Shown: piece after piece, positions 11,944 to 23,485 of the stretch
How positions within the stretch are numbered: position 1 is the stretch's first letter
How the letters are laid out: every line of letters begins with the position of its first letter
NCBI GenBank assembly: GCA_026214975.1
Contig: CM047805.1
Span: 60,814,834-60,878,833 of the forward strand
Length of the DNA stretch: 64,000 nt
Direction: 5' to 3'
Source of the DNA: Gentiana macrophylla
Taxonomy: Eukaryota; Streptophyta; Magnoliopsida; Gentianales; Gentianaceae
Translations under genes and position numbers: made by a program
Notes under the pieces: generated by a model
Databases searched by the model: none
Seen by the model: the letters and a program-made list of their open reading frames with translations, nothing else
What the model was told of the DNA's origin: nothing

Positions 11944-12696
11944 CTAATCGCCTTCGGCTTCGCTGAAATTTCTTAAACTTGCCAAAAGTCTCGGATTTTC
12001 GATCGGCGGATAAACATATCCGAACCTCGAGTAGTCGTCGATGAAAGTAACAAAATACTCGAATCCGCCTCTAGCTTGCACATTCATCAGACCACAGGGG
12101 TCTGAATGTACTAACTCTAGAGGTTCTTTGGCCCTATTCCCTTTTGACAAGAAGGGACGCTTAGTCATTTTTCCCTCCAGGCAAGAGTCGCAGACGGGCA
12201 GCGAGTCAACAGATAACTCTTTTAAGGAATCACCCTTAGCCAGTCGTTTGATTCTTTCCAAGGAAATGTGACCTAGCCTAATGTGCCAAAGATATGTACT
12301 ATCTTCTTTATGAGAAATTATCTGCCTTTTAGCAGATTTTAGATGTGCTACTTTAAACATTTTAGTATTTAACAGGGGAGCTTGCGTGGGTTTAATGAAA
12401 TACAATCCGTTTTCTAATACAGTCGTACACAAAGTAAAACCATTCTTTGAAATAGTAAACTCAATATTCATAAAAGAAACAGAGTACAACTGGTCTTTCA
12501 AAGCAGAATACGAAATTAAATTTCTACGAAAATTCGGAATGAAATAAACATTGTCTAAATGTAAAACTTTATTCCCAAAATGTAAAACCACAGCTCCCAC
12601 TGCTTTTGCTGAAACTAACACCCCGGTGCCGACTCTCATAACTTGAGCTCCTTCCTCTAGCTCCTCAAACGAACTAAGGATCTGTAAAAAGAACAT
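11944..12696 (-). pseudogene. Element A protease C-terminus, GAG-pre-integrase and integrase N-terminus
   Basis: The frame opens with the end of retropepsin (QVMRVGTGVLVSAKAVGAVV) and runs into the zinc-binding pre-integrase domain LWHIRLGHISLERIKRLAKG with the CDSCLEGK cysteine pair, making an HHCC site. Then comes the integrase core with ELVHSDPCG (first catalytic Asp) and FVTFIDDYSRFGYVY. It ends prematurely after FSEAEGD. Integrase inserts the linear DNA copy into the host chromosome in the nucleus. The 40-bp overlap with the gag-protease frame marks a frameshift at about 12660-12690 inside the protease. Confidence 0.85.
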
Positions 12697-13649
12697 ACAT
12701 TGTTAGTAGCTTCAGTATCCAGTATCCAATTTGATACATCTTTAGCTTCATTAAAAGATTCCAAGACAAGTAATTCATGATTACCTTTATTATCTTTCCC
12801 ATTGCAAGCCTTAACCTTCCCATCATTTACATCTTTGAGATATACAGGGCAGTGACGACGCCAGTGCCCTATCTCATTGCAGTAATGACACTTGCGCTTG
12901 GGCTTGGATAGTGTATTCGGCTTAGCCTTCTTCTTCATAGGTTTAGGCACCGGCACAGTTTGTTTCTTATTCTTTTGCTTACCCTGCTGGTTTGACTTAG
13001 ACGCCTTGGCTACGACCACATTGGCCTCAGCCTTCTTTTCCTTGTCTAGGGTTTTATCTTTCGTAGAAAGACCCTTATAGACTTGAAGTTCGTTGATCAA
13101 ATCCATCATGGAAAGGTGATCCTTAGACATGACGTAGCTGGTCTTGAACGTCAGGAAATCAGATGTCAGAGATTTGAGAAACACTGACACTTGGGTAGCA
13201 TCGTCTATAATCGCACCATGAGTTGCTGCATCGGTAAAGTAACTAATCATGTTCATCACATGACCAGTAACCGACTGACCCCGCCTCATCTTGGCATTGA
13301 CAGCCTTCCTCACGGCCTCGTGTCTTGCTTGATCAGACGGTTTGCCAAACACGGTGGTTACATGCTGCAAGATTTCTCGTGCGGTATTAAAATCCTCAAT
13401 CTTGCTCCGAATGACATCCGACACTGAGGCTAAGAAGATGCCTATTGCCTTATTATTTGCCTCTGTCCATTTTTTATGTTGATCGCAAATGCGTTTAGGC
13501 GGATTTTGAGGGGGAAGAACAGGTCATTCCTCAGTCAAAACAAATTGTGCATTCTCAAATACGAGCACCACGTTTACGTTACTTTTCCACTTAGTAAAAT
13601 TGTCGCCATTTAGCTTATCATTCAGTAAAGTTTGAATTTGCGAATACAT
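12657..13649 (-). pseudogene. Element A gag and start of protease, one in-frame stop
   Basis: The gag start is the ATG at 13649-13647, where MYSQIQTLLNDKLNGDNFTK matches the N-terminal Copia gag motif (L.G.NF..W). Codon 42 is TGA (13526-13524); after it the same frame stays open to 12657. The middle is UBN2-type gag (VFGKPSDQARHEAVRKAVNA, FLKSLTSDFLTF). A zinc knuckle CHYCNEIGHWRRHC lies at 12890-12849. The retropepsin active site follows as WILDTEATNNVC, where the usual DSG has become DTE, so the protease would be inactive even without the frameshift. Confidence 0.85.
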
Positions 13650-15576
13650 GTTGCTGTAAATAAAATGACAGAAATTTAATCAAATATACACTACTATATT
13701 TTGTATTTTAGGAATAATATACTATATAAGGTCTATCCTACCATTCCAAGGATTTAATCTCACACCTCAGTGCCGCCGCAGGGTCAGTCGAATAGGTGAC
13801 GATTAAACTGAGACAATCTCTCTCAATGATTAAGCTTCAAGAATCGAACATCTCATGGGAATCAGACATCCCGGGCCTTACTCATTGACTACCTTCTTTT
13901 TTCTAGCCTAAATATTTCGAAAATAACCATAAAGAGTGTGACCTACTATATCAGATCTCAAAGTACGCCCCAATTGTGCCGCCGTAGGGTCGGTCAGTGA
14001 CTCAACGAGTACCTGAAATCCTATCCTTTCGGAAACCAAGCCTTGAATTTTGATAGGGGTGAACACCACCCGCAGGGGCTGGAATCAAAGCGGCTCGAGG
14101 TGTCACCCTTCTCTCACGTGCTTGCATTTATAGTAGAGGCCGTGGGTTTGGCTGTCGCCTTCCCCACTCCCACTCAATAATTTGAAAAAAGTGGTGGGTT
14201 TACTAATTCCGGTTTTGGCCTTGACAATAAGAAACAATAATCAAAGTACTCCGAATAGGGTCGGTTATGTAGGCAAGCCTACGCCGTCTTATTCGTGACA
14301 GTTCAGGCCAATCCGGCAAGAGTAGCCCCGTTTAGCCCGAAGGCTTATCGGCTATGCTAAGTCCTGTCGAACTGCTATAATGTACATCACACGTGAGTGG
14401 AGTCGATTGAGCCGAAGCTCGGTTGAACTCGCCCAACCATGGTTAGACCATTTCCGAACCAATGTACTAAGATTCTCTGATTTCTAAATTGTCACAGAAA
14501 GCGTAATCTCGTTTCTGTTTAAGGTGGGTTCACTGAGAACCCATCACCGAAAAGCTCAACAATTTATCCAAGTGGGATTCCCCGAGAATCCATCACTAAA
14601 ATCGTAACGATTGACAAAAACCCGGGTCCTCGGTTTTTATAATTAGCTATTTATTATTTAACTACCACATATTAAATTAATAAGCATTCATACTAATTAT
14701 TCGAGTTATACACGTCTATTTTAATTCGAAATTAAAAAACTATGTGTATGCATTGGAGTGGAATCATGAAGATGCAAGTCATGGTAATTTTCCGGTTTTA
14801 AGCATGTAATCTTGATCAAATACAAAATTATACCGAAAAGTAAACACCGAGATGGACCGTTGGTAACCCCGACTAACTATTTTCTAAGGAAAAGTAAAAC
14901 ATAAACTATGTCTTCGAATCTTGAACTCGAACCGCCGGATCACGAACCACGAACACCCGAGAGAAGAAAAGGCTTTTTAATTAAATAAACAAATATTATT
15001 ATAATTATCAAAAACCTTTTTTTTTATTATTATTTAGTATAAAAAAAACTTCTAGAAATAATTTTTTTTATAATTTTCTGCCAAATAACGGCAGATTTGA
15101 TAGAAAAAAAATTAGGTTAAAATTTTTTTTACATACAAAGCCGCTGAAAACCCTAGCTGCATGCAGGTTTATAAAAAACAGACTTATAGCGACGCTTTTC
15201 AGGATCGCATGTTTTTAGCCGTTTCTCCTCGTTCATACCTTGGGTTTCACCTTGATCTTCATCTTTTCAGCAAGATCTTCATATTTCGAGCCCGGTAACA
15301 AAACTACAATAAAAGATGCTACTTTTACATGGAATTTTCGAAAAAAGCATAATTAAAGATACAAATCCTATGCTCAATTGTTACTAAACAATGGAGCTAC
15401 AAAATTGATCTCCGGGTAAACAATACCAACCACAATCCATCTCTTCAACCACAACATTCACAAGCATACAACATGATTAAATTTCAAATTTACCAAAAAC
15501 GAAATAAAAACACCTAAAACATGCTTTTCCACTCCAAGATCTAAAATTCATATACTTTGATCGTTAGATCAAAGGC
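13650..15576 (-). other. Untranslated leader of element A
   Basis: About 1.9 kb between PBS and gag without a supported ORF. It includes repeated phrases around GTGGGATTCCC/GAGAACCCATCAC at 14520-14600, and near 13740-14060 several blocks that reappear in the same order in element B at 57300-58450 (for example the CCATCTCGGTG block at about 14850 against 57332). The T- and A-rich part at 14990-15130 is low-complexity. Confidence 0.7.
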
Positions 15577-15588
15577 TCTCTGATACCA
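15577..15588 (-). other. Primer-binding site of element A
   Basis: Minus-strand TGGTATCAGAGA, two bases from the LTR edge. It matches initiator methionine tRNA. Confidence 0.85.
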
Positions 15589-15590
15589 CT

Positions 15591-17425
15591 TATTAGATGT
15601 AATATCGTCGGATCAATCATAGATTGACCCGATTACGTAGCGGAATGCATCAGATCTAGATCTAAACGAAACAAAGAACATAAATTAAAGATCTAAACCT
15701 ACAAGGGGGTTTAGGAGCCTACCTTTTTATGGTGCTTAACGCCAAGAATGATACATCTCCAAGAACACGTATTTTGAGCAGCCACAGCCTTCCAACGTGT
15801 GTCTCCCAGCAAGACCAAGTGGATGGTGTTTCCCACCGCCGGACCTCCTTGATATGCTACCGGAATAATCCAGAAGATTATCCCAACTCGAAACCCAAAG
15901 TACTTAGTCGAAAATATCAACCTAAGTACTAGTCAATATGGCGTGTTTAATGTGTGTCAAAAGGCTTGGGAGAACTCTCTTTATATAGGAGAGTAATCCT
16001 TGTCCTCCAAGGATTTAATAATTAAGAGATAATTATTACATTAATCCTTTTTCCAAATAAAAGATAAATAAAATAATTATCCCAAACAAATTAGGATAAA
16101 TCATATTATTATCTAATATTCCATGAATTGTCATTTAACAAATAAAAGATAAATCACACATTAAATAATTATCCAAGAAAACCAATTCCTTGATAAATAA
16201 TTAATATGTCATGCGCTCCAACCTTAATCAAAAAAGGCCACACACATTTTTCTATATTTGACCAATTAGGTCAAAAGGTCAACACACTAATTTGGGCCGA
16301 GTCCACGAAAACTTTATTTCCGTGTATTTAATCATCTAGTCCAACTAAACAATTAATCCACATATCAATTAAATAGCCCAATGCACTATTTAATTATAAT
16401 TGAGGTCAACGACGAGAAACCTATATGCTATATTAGGAGCCACGTCGGGGACCATGGACCCATATTCAGTAGCTACAATAAATCGAATAAAAATTATTCA
16501 TCAGACAGAATAATTATATCCAACCTATTAATTCCGGGATTACACCACCGTAAACCCGAAACTGAACTCTATCGAACATAGATAACTTACACTCAATTTA
16601 TGAGTCGAAAGCGTCCACTGATATAATCATTTCATACGGATAAATCCTCCATAGACTGTTCACTTTGATTCGGGATGTTTCCGTAAACCCTTCTCGAAAC
16701 ATATTATCCTTATTTACCATTAATCCCTTAGTGATCAATTAGTTCATATCCAATATAATATGAACTCGGCTGATCGATCAGTTTTTAGGGTCAACAAATA
16801 AGGGAATTTTCTGTCTACTTCCCGAGGGAAGGAATGGATTCCATATCTGTGATAGCACAGACTACTCACTCATCCCAGAATAGAGCCAACGAGAAGTGTT
16901 GGACCGCATACTGTGAAGTGATCCTTACTAACACATCAAACTCTACCTTAGTCTAAGCAGTCGTCTGTGATCACCTCAGGATTAAGATTAATCCATATAT
17001 GATCATCTTGTGATTCGATAAGACTTCTCGATTATGGAATTATATCGAGAACTCAATTCAAAGCAGTCCAGCCCTATATGATTATCATCATATATATAAT
17101 GCCCCATTAGGTACCCTATTACCGACAGTCCGGATAAGACTGTCACACCTAAAGTGTTCTGGGCGCATCATTAGCAAATTAATCTAGACACCCGTACTCA
17201 GATTAATAAACGCTAAGGACTAAGTTAATTTTAAGTATGTTTCACAAACTCAATCCTCGTGTGTATAGCCATACACTGAGTTATGTGATTACATAATCAA
17301 TATACTTAGGGTTTTCTGTAGTGTATCAATATTGGCAATAAATGCGAATAAATAAGATGAAATAAATTCTGTCATTTAATTAAATAAAACAATTACAAAT
17401 TGTCTTTCATGCATAAAACCTAACA
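15591..17425 (-). repeat. 5' LTR of element A (1,835 bp)
   Basis: Pair of the LTR at 7743-9574. The first dinucleotide on the plus strand is TA instead of TG, a single substitution at the inner edge; the outer edge is intact (CCTAACA). It is followed by the ACAGC duplication. Confidence 0.93.
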
Positions 17426-17430
17426 ACAGC
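17426..17430. repeat. Target-site duplication of element A, right copy (ACAGC)
   Basis: Exact copy of 7738-7742. Confidence 0.95.
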
Positions 17431-18338
17431 ACTCAACAAAGATAAGAAGAATTTCATTGGATCCATTCATCAACAAAATGAGAATTCATGTTTTTGACAA
17501 TTTTCCTGACCAAAAATGTCATTGGTCACACCTGGAATCTTTACACTCTGTCAACAGAGAAACTGAAACTAATCTATGCTATTTGGTTTGAAGAAAAGCT
17601 GGATTGGAACAAGTTTGTTCTCAAGCAATTGATCAAACAAATTTCAGATGAAAAAGTGAAAGCACATGGAAGGAGGCTGTTGGAGAAAAGTTCTTATCGA
17701 AAAAGGGATTTACATATCTGGTTCAAAGTATACTAGACTATTTCTCCATCTCAAAATCCACAGAAACAGAAGTTATACAAAAATCAGTGTCCAGTGGAGC
17801 GAAGAAAAGGAAAGTCTATGAGGAAGACAAGAGAGAAACTTCAAACTCTAGCTCATGTGAAACAGTAAATCTGGATGAAAGAACCTTAAGGAGACAAAAA
17901 AGGATGTGGAACAAATATCTTGCAAAGAAAACTGAAACAGAAGACACTATTCTAATTGAAGATGAATCTGAAGAAAGTGAACTTCCAACTGAGATGCGTG
18001 AAGGATATACTGGGGAACAAAGAGAAGTTTTGGAAGATGCTGAATTTTGCGTGACTCAGTACGAGAAAGAACAATTAAGTCATGACTCTCATTATCATGA
18101 AGCCAGTTCCTTATCTCAAGTCCAAAATACGTCTACAAGCAAATCTATATTGAAGGACGTTCCCCGTAATGAAACTAAAAGATCTCAGCACCAATTAACT
18201 GAAACTGTGGAGAAATTGGAAGGATTTAAAGTGATCATCGAAAGTCTGATGCAGACTCTACAACAGAAGCTCTACAACATACATGAATTTATTTCAATAG
18301 CACATTACTCAAGTCTGAACAAATACTCCAACAAGTAA
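17431..18338 (+). pseudogene. Element H internal relic, part 2 (extra-ORF-like, acidic)
   Basis: Continuation of the H coding relic across the A insertion. The frame at 17488-17736 contains KLDWNKFVLKQLIKQISDE, which parallels KFDWAGFFIQYMKKVITEE in the extra ORF of element C. The next open frame, from about 17787, is acidic (EDTILIEDESEESELPTEM) and ends in a leucine-rich helical stretch (EKLEGFKVIIESLMQTL), likewise comparable to the acidic and charged middle of the C protein. The last codons of that frame (18332-18338) already belong to the LTR of element C, so the stop is not the natural one. Not functional. Confidence 0.5.
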
Positions 18339-19400
18339 GTGATTCAGCTTTCAGCAGCTTGATCAGGATGAAATGATCAGCAACTTGAAATCTTCAAGTG
18401 TGTATACTTGATGTAACTTGATAGCAGCTTACACTTGAAGAATTTACTAGATCAGTAGCTTTAAGCTTAGTAAATCAGCAGGGTGATTTCTTGGTAAGAA
18501 AACTGATAATTCAGGATTGATAGTTGTTTTTTTCTTCAATTTTCAACAATTGTATCTAAATTAGGAGTCCTCTATTTATAGTAGAGAATCTTGTGTCTTA
18601 TGTTTGAAATTCAAACATAGCCGTTTCAGATTTGTCCACATCTTGACTTGCTTTCGGTCCTCAGACATAAATAATCGACAATGTCGATTTACTTTTGTGA
18701 TTTTGGTCATCCACACTTTGACTTGTATCCATTGGATAAAGCTCTGAATCTTTCCAACGTTCCTTTAATCTTAACCATTGATTTGTTGATAAATTCAAGA
18801 GTTTTTATCTGTCCTTATCCTTGTAATCTTCCAATATAACCTTTGATTAATTCAAAATATATATCCAACGGGTTCCTCTGTATATAAGTCTACTGAAATA
18901 CTTGGCAGTTAGCTGTTCCAAGTTTGCTGTGTTTATAAAACACTGTAGCTGACTTCTTTATATCTAACTTTATGTTATGAAGTTAGATTACACCAACTTG
19001 AACATAACTATGTTCCAATCACCACTTAACTTATGGAACTTAGACCTTGTACACAAGGTATATGTAATCAGTTTAGGTCATCATAGACTTCCCTAAATTC
19101 TGATTCCATATCTTTGACTTTAAACACTAAGTTTGATCCCTTAGCCTTAAATAACCGAGTTTGAGCCCTCAACCTTCAGTCTTCAGCAGGTTCCTAAACT
19201 AGTCTACTGACTCAGGTACCTTACTGACCTAGACAGGTCTGCTGATGAAAGTCAGTTGACCTCTTACAATGCTTGTTTGATCAAACCAATACAAAGATCA
19301 AACTCTAATAAGCCTATACATTTGATCTAGTCATCTTTTTGCCTTTGCTCTATAACAGCTAGTCATGCACTTATCACTAAAACTTAAAATATGTCCAACA
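18332..19400 (-). repeat. 3' LTR of element C, truncated (1,069 bp)
   Basis: Aligns with 29292-30363 of the 5' LTR, starting at CAAGTAAGTGATTCAGC and ending GTCCAACA. The first about 654 bp on the plus strand (28638-29291 in the other LTR) are missing and replaced by element H sequence. A TATAAATAG box lies on the minus strand near 18577-18569. Confidence 0.88.
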
Positions 19401-19418
19401 ATTTCCCCCTTTTTGGTG
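19401..19418 (-). other. Polypurine tract of element C
   Basis: Minus-strand CACCAAAAAGGGGGAAAT abuts the 3' LTR. An A/G-only run ending in GGGGGAAAT is the expected priming site. Confidence 0.85.
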
Positions 19419-19567
19419 ATGATGCCAATACCCTCCTTACAGCAAAGCAAAAAGAGTAGAAACAAAAATACAGAACAAATTCAGTCATTTCTCATTATAA
19501 TCATGTTTGTTCAAAAGTTATTACAATCTAGATCCAGCAATAAAAAAACAGGTGTGAGTATGCTGAT

Positions 19568-22071
19568 CTAGTTCCTCCTTTCTCTTTCTTGTCTTTCTCT
19601 TTCTTGCTGCTTTTGATATTCCCTTATGTCTCTGACCATATCTCTCATCCATTTATTTTCAATAAGGGAAAAATCAATATGGGGGTTTACTTCCTTCCAC
19701 CATTTCCATGCCTCGGGTAGAGTTAGATTAATTTGGTGTACTCTGAATCCTAGACGCATGTATAATTGCTTGAACTCTTCGAATGATTCTCTTGCTGAAG
19801 TAGTAGGTAGACTTATCCACCTCTACCACCTTTGTGTGAAGCTCTTAAGGATTTAACTCTAGCTTCCCAAAACTTAAGTCCTAAAAGGGAATTTAGCCCC
19901 TCATGGAAAACCTTGTCATGCTACGGTCTCCTCTTATTGTAGTATTGCTTCTTGTATTCTATGAAGAGGTCATCAGTCAGCTGAAGTCTGCCAGGTGCAG
20001 GTTCTCTGAATGCATTTGTATCAGCCTCCCATTTCTTTTGAGCAAAAATCCTTGCAGCCTCTTTTGCTATTACTGTCTGGCTCTCTTCCCCCTTATTGAA
20101 ATCATCAACAAAACGGGAAAGCAGGCCATGAACACTCTCTTGTGTGATGACTAAATTATTCAGTTGACCTTCCATAATTTCTGTCGGTGTCAACTACTGT
20201 GATCCTTCCTTCCAGTGTTTGCTCCAACAGATTGATCATTTCAGTGATCTTAAGATCCAAAGCAGCAGGTTGAGTGGCACCAGCAGGGTCAGCCACATCA
20301 GGTTTGGGTGCTTCAGCAAGGTTGTCAAGCTTCTTGTGAATAGAGGCAAATTGTTCTTGAGTGTATTTCCTTGTTTTATGCCTCTCACATCTTTGGTAAG
20401 GTCAGCAAGAGCAAATTGAGTGGATGTGATATTGGAAGCAACTGTTTCAGTAGTCCTCCATCTATTTTCCACAAGGTTCATCAAATCATCAAATCTTTGC
20501 TCTTGTCAGTCAAGTTGAGTTCTTAACAGTGTAATGTCATGTCTGACTGCCCTCAACTCATCCAAAATATGTGCTGGTACTGCACCAGCCATACCTCCAG
20601 TCATATGTCCAGCTGCATCATCAGCAGGCTCTTCAACATTGTACTGCGCCCTCTGTCTGCTGACAACCATGGCCCAACTTCTATCCCTTCCAGCATGGTC
20701 AGGACCTTCTTCAACCATGGCACAAAAAATATCTTCCAAAGTTGGATCTTGTGCTGGTTGAGGTTCCAAGATAGGTTCTTCTTCAAACAGTGGTACAAAT
20801 GGCTGTTGAGGTTCAACAGCAACAAATTCTTCTTCAGGAATTTGAAACTCCTCACCACTGAAATCATAGTCCAGCAGCTGTTCATCCTCATCAATAACAG
20901 CAGTCTGCTGACTAACTTTTCCATCAGTACCCTTTGCCGCAGTAAGCTGTACTACAGCAGCCTGTTCTTCAATAGTTGCAGGGGTTTCCTTCAAACCAAT
21001 TGTGAGTTCCAACCTTTGTCCAGGTGTTCGCTGATACTCAGCAACATGTACCTCTAGTTCCGACCTTTGTTCATGTGCTGTTTGTTCCTCAGCAGCTTGA
21101 ACCTCCTTAAGAATTATGGGTGATCCTTCAAAACCCATCACCATGTCCAATCTCTGTCCAATCATTGTTTGTTCCTCAGTGAGTTGGACCCTTTCTTCTA
21201 CAAAGTAAAAGGAAAAATAGCCATATTTTCCTCTAGAAATCCTCTAGCATCAGTAATTTTCTGTAGAGTATCAGCAGATTTAGATAGAGTGCCCTGAGTA
21301 TCAATCCATTCCAGATATTGAGCCGAATCTTCATAATTGATATCAGGCTCACTGTGTTCAATAACCTTCTCTACATCCAAATTTTCAGTCTGCTGATCAT
21401 CAGGATTCACATCAGACTCCATAACCAAAAATGTATCAGATGTACCAACCAACCTATTATCTCCAAGATTTATTCCATCATTGATTAGAGCCTCCAAATC
21501 ATCTATAGTAAGATCTTTCAGATTTTCATCCATTTGGTCAGGTTGCTAGCCCTCAGCAGGTTTGTCAGAACCAGTATACTGTTCTACTCTTGATTCAGTT
21601 GACAATGCAGATCCACTGGCTTCTCCTTGATGTGTATGATGATTATCATCATAATCAGATGATGATGAATCATCACTATCTGGTGCATCCCTAGGAGTCT
21701 TAAACATAATACCTCATTATTTCCAGCAAGGAAGTATTGACCAAATCAAGTAGGTTTTCCACTTCTAACTTTTCAAAAGCCCATTCTTCAAAATCTTTCA
21801 TTGGCTCAGCAGCTGATATTTGTTTCTTATAATATTCAAACATCCATTGAAAGTAATCAGCAACCAGTTTAAGTTTGGGATAAACATATCCTTCTTTTCT
21901 TTTCTTCTCCTTCCTCTCAAAAGGCATTGAAGGCTCTCTTGGTGCTGTTTGTTCAACTTGTTGTCCTCCAAAGGTTTCATCAAGTAGATTCAATGTTTCC
22001 TCAGCAGATGCAACTATGTCAGTAGGTACCTCAGATTGTACATTTGTACCTACCACCTCCAATTGTTCCAC
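19568..22071 (-). pseudogene. Element C extra coding region, middle and C-terminal parts, broken
   Basis: Open pieces on the minus strand: 22071-21700, 21533-21198, 21165-20506, 20484-20236, 20193-19921 and 19759-19568. Four of them are in the same frame (22071, 21165, 20484, 20193), and between 20506 and 20484 only one TGA interrupts, so this was one long protein. The 21165 piece has an internal near-repeat (GQRLDMVMGFEGSP and GQRLELTIGLKETP), Glu/Pro-rich segments and an end with heptads (LDELRAVRHDITLLRTQLD). The last piece has LPEAWKWWKEVNPHIDFSLI and a charged QQERERQERERRN tail, 150 bp before the PPT. No transmembrane segment is convincing. Function unknown; in Sireviruses such 3' ORFs have been called envelope-like. 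Confidence 0.6.
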
Positions 22072-22207
22072 ACTTGGTTCCTCCTAACTTGTATGTGTAA
22101 TAGCAAGGTCAGTAAGTATGTGTTCTCCCCCTTGAGTTGTAGCATCCACAAAGAGGTCGAGAACAGTTCAACAACTTCTACAAAGAGGCTCAAGTCAAAT
22201 GATGCTG

Positions 22208-23485
22208 CTATGGTTCTTCAATGTGTTCCTCAACAACAACACCAGCATCAGCGATAGGCTCAACAACCTTTACTTCTACTTCCCTTTGATCTTCTAGAAT
22301 CCTCAATTCTTTCCCTTTTCCATGTTTATTTTTCATCACAACTTCCTTCATTCTTTTTGAAGGTCGTTCAGCTTCACTCTCAGCAGCTTTCTTCTTTCTT
22401 CCATCTTCATTCTGTTGCTCTTTTAAAATATCAGTAGAAGACTTCTCCTTTACAACATCAGTAGGGTCAGTATCTTCGACTTCAACTGGGCCCTCAGTAG
22501 ACTCAGCAGTCTCTACTGAATGCTTCCTTGTTTTCTTAAGCTTTAGCATCTCAGTAATCTTCCTAGTATCAGTAGACTTTCTCTTCTCAGTAACTTTCTT
22601 AGGTACAACAGATTTAGTAACTTGTTTAACCTGCTCACTACCAGCATCATCATCTCCATCATTGTCACTCTCAGTCTTTTCTGTATCCAACTCTTCATCA
22701 TCATCCATACCAGGGATGAGATAGTTGATCTCATTCTTAAATATGGACTTGTTTAATTTTTTAGGTGCAACATCGGCAACCTTCAAATGAGTCAGCAGGG
22801 CCTGAATCATCAAACCCAAGGGCAATGTTTTGGACTTTCTTGTCCATTCTCTTTCTTCAGTTATCACTTTCTTCATATATTGAATAAAGAATCCTGCCCA
22901 ATCAAACTTCATGCTTTTGCAGATGATGATCATTAGGTCAATCTTGGGTCCAGACAGTGTATCAAGGCTTCCACTAAATCCCAATATATTCTTTGCTATA
23001 ATCTTGCACAGCAGATTATACTCCATCCCAAAATGCTTCACATTGATTCCCAGAGATGATTTTATAGCATCAGTGGTCATTATTCTATCAACAAAATCCA
23101 ATCTTGACAGCTGAATTTCTTCAGGATTGGTTGGAGCATTATTTCCAGGTCCAAAACCAAAAGCTTCCCTCAGCAGGTTTGAGGAAAATTCAATCTCTTG
23201 ACAATTTACTGTGGTGGTAAATGCTTCTCTATTATCTCTTATCACAATGTTTCTCCAGATGTTTATACCTTTTGTATAAGATATTCTTTCCAATATGAGA
23301 TTTAGGACATCTTCTAATCCTTCATATCTTCTGATTCTACGACCAATATTGATAGCCAATTCAGTTTTATTAGCATCAACAACAAACCCTCTAACACTTT
23401 GGCTCGTTCCAATGTGAACATCATCCTTATCTGCCATTAGAATTTTGAGAAAGATGAAGAAGAGAGCATTCAAAACTGTGTTCAC
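22208..23485 (-). pseudogene. Element C extra ORF, N-terminal 425 codons (Sirevirus envelope-like position)
   Basis: The longest open frame of the element outside gag-pol, placed after RNase H as in Sireviruses. The frame opens at MNTVLNALFFIFLKI, but a more natural start may be MADKDDVHIG at residue 17. Residues 20-230 are a globular region with EIEFSSNLLREAFGFGPGNN, GPKIDLMIIICKSMKFDWAG and LPLGLMIQALLTHLKVADV; the style resembles the plant transposon-protein domain found in many plant elements. Residues 255-425 are very acidic and then Lys/Glu-rich (DDDEELDTEKTESDNDGDD), likely disordered and perhaps nuclear. The product role is not known. After codon 425 the frame ends and the protein continues in another frame, so this copy is broken. 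Confidence 0.6.

Larger units (their letters stand above)
7743..17425 (-). mobile_element. Element A: complete but decayed Ty1/Copia retrotransposon (9.7 kb)
   Basis: Has two 1.83-kb LTRs, PBS, PPT, gag-PR-IN-RT-RH order on the minus strand and a perfect 5-bp duplication. Gag carries one in-frame stop, the protease to integrase junction is frameshifted, the second half of integrase is broken up, and a stop or frameshift separates the two halves of reverse transcriptase. It cannot move autonomously. In the first about 330 bp the two LTRs differ at roughly 15 sites; later parts look more alike, so it is older than element D. Its leader is about 1.9 kb long and shares homology with that of element B. 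Confidence 0.95.
5082..18331 (+). mobile_element. Element H: Sirevirus-like derivative apparently without pol, split by element A
   Basis: Plus-strand remnant with a 5' LTR ending at 6158, a PBS at 6161, a gag-end relic at about 7018-7050, and then coding relics that resemble the extra ORF of Sirevirus C (7390-7742 and 17431-18331). No integrase, reverse transcriptase or RNase H motif is found between PBS and the right end. The non-A part is only about 3.6 kb. Element A sits inside it with an ACAGC duplication. The right end is cut where the truncated LTR of element C starts. Confidence 0.6.

Noticed and set aside
17787..18338. 183-codon plus-strand frame that could be taken as a host gene
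   Set aside because: It continues the broken extra-ORF-like relic of element H and its stop lies in the LTR of element C, so it is a chimeric remnant.
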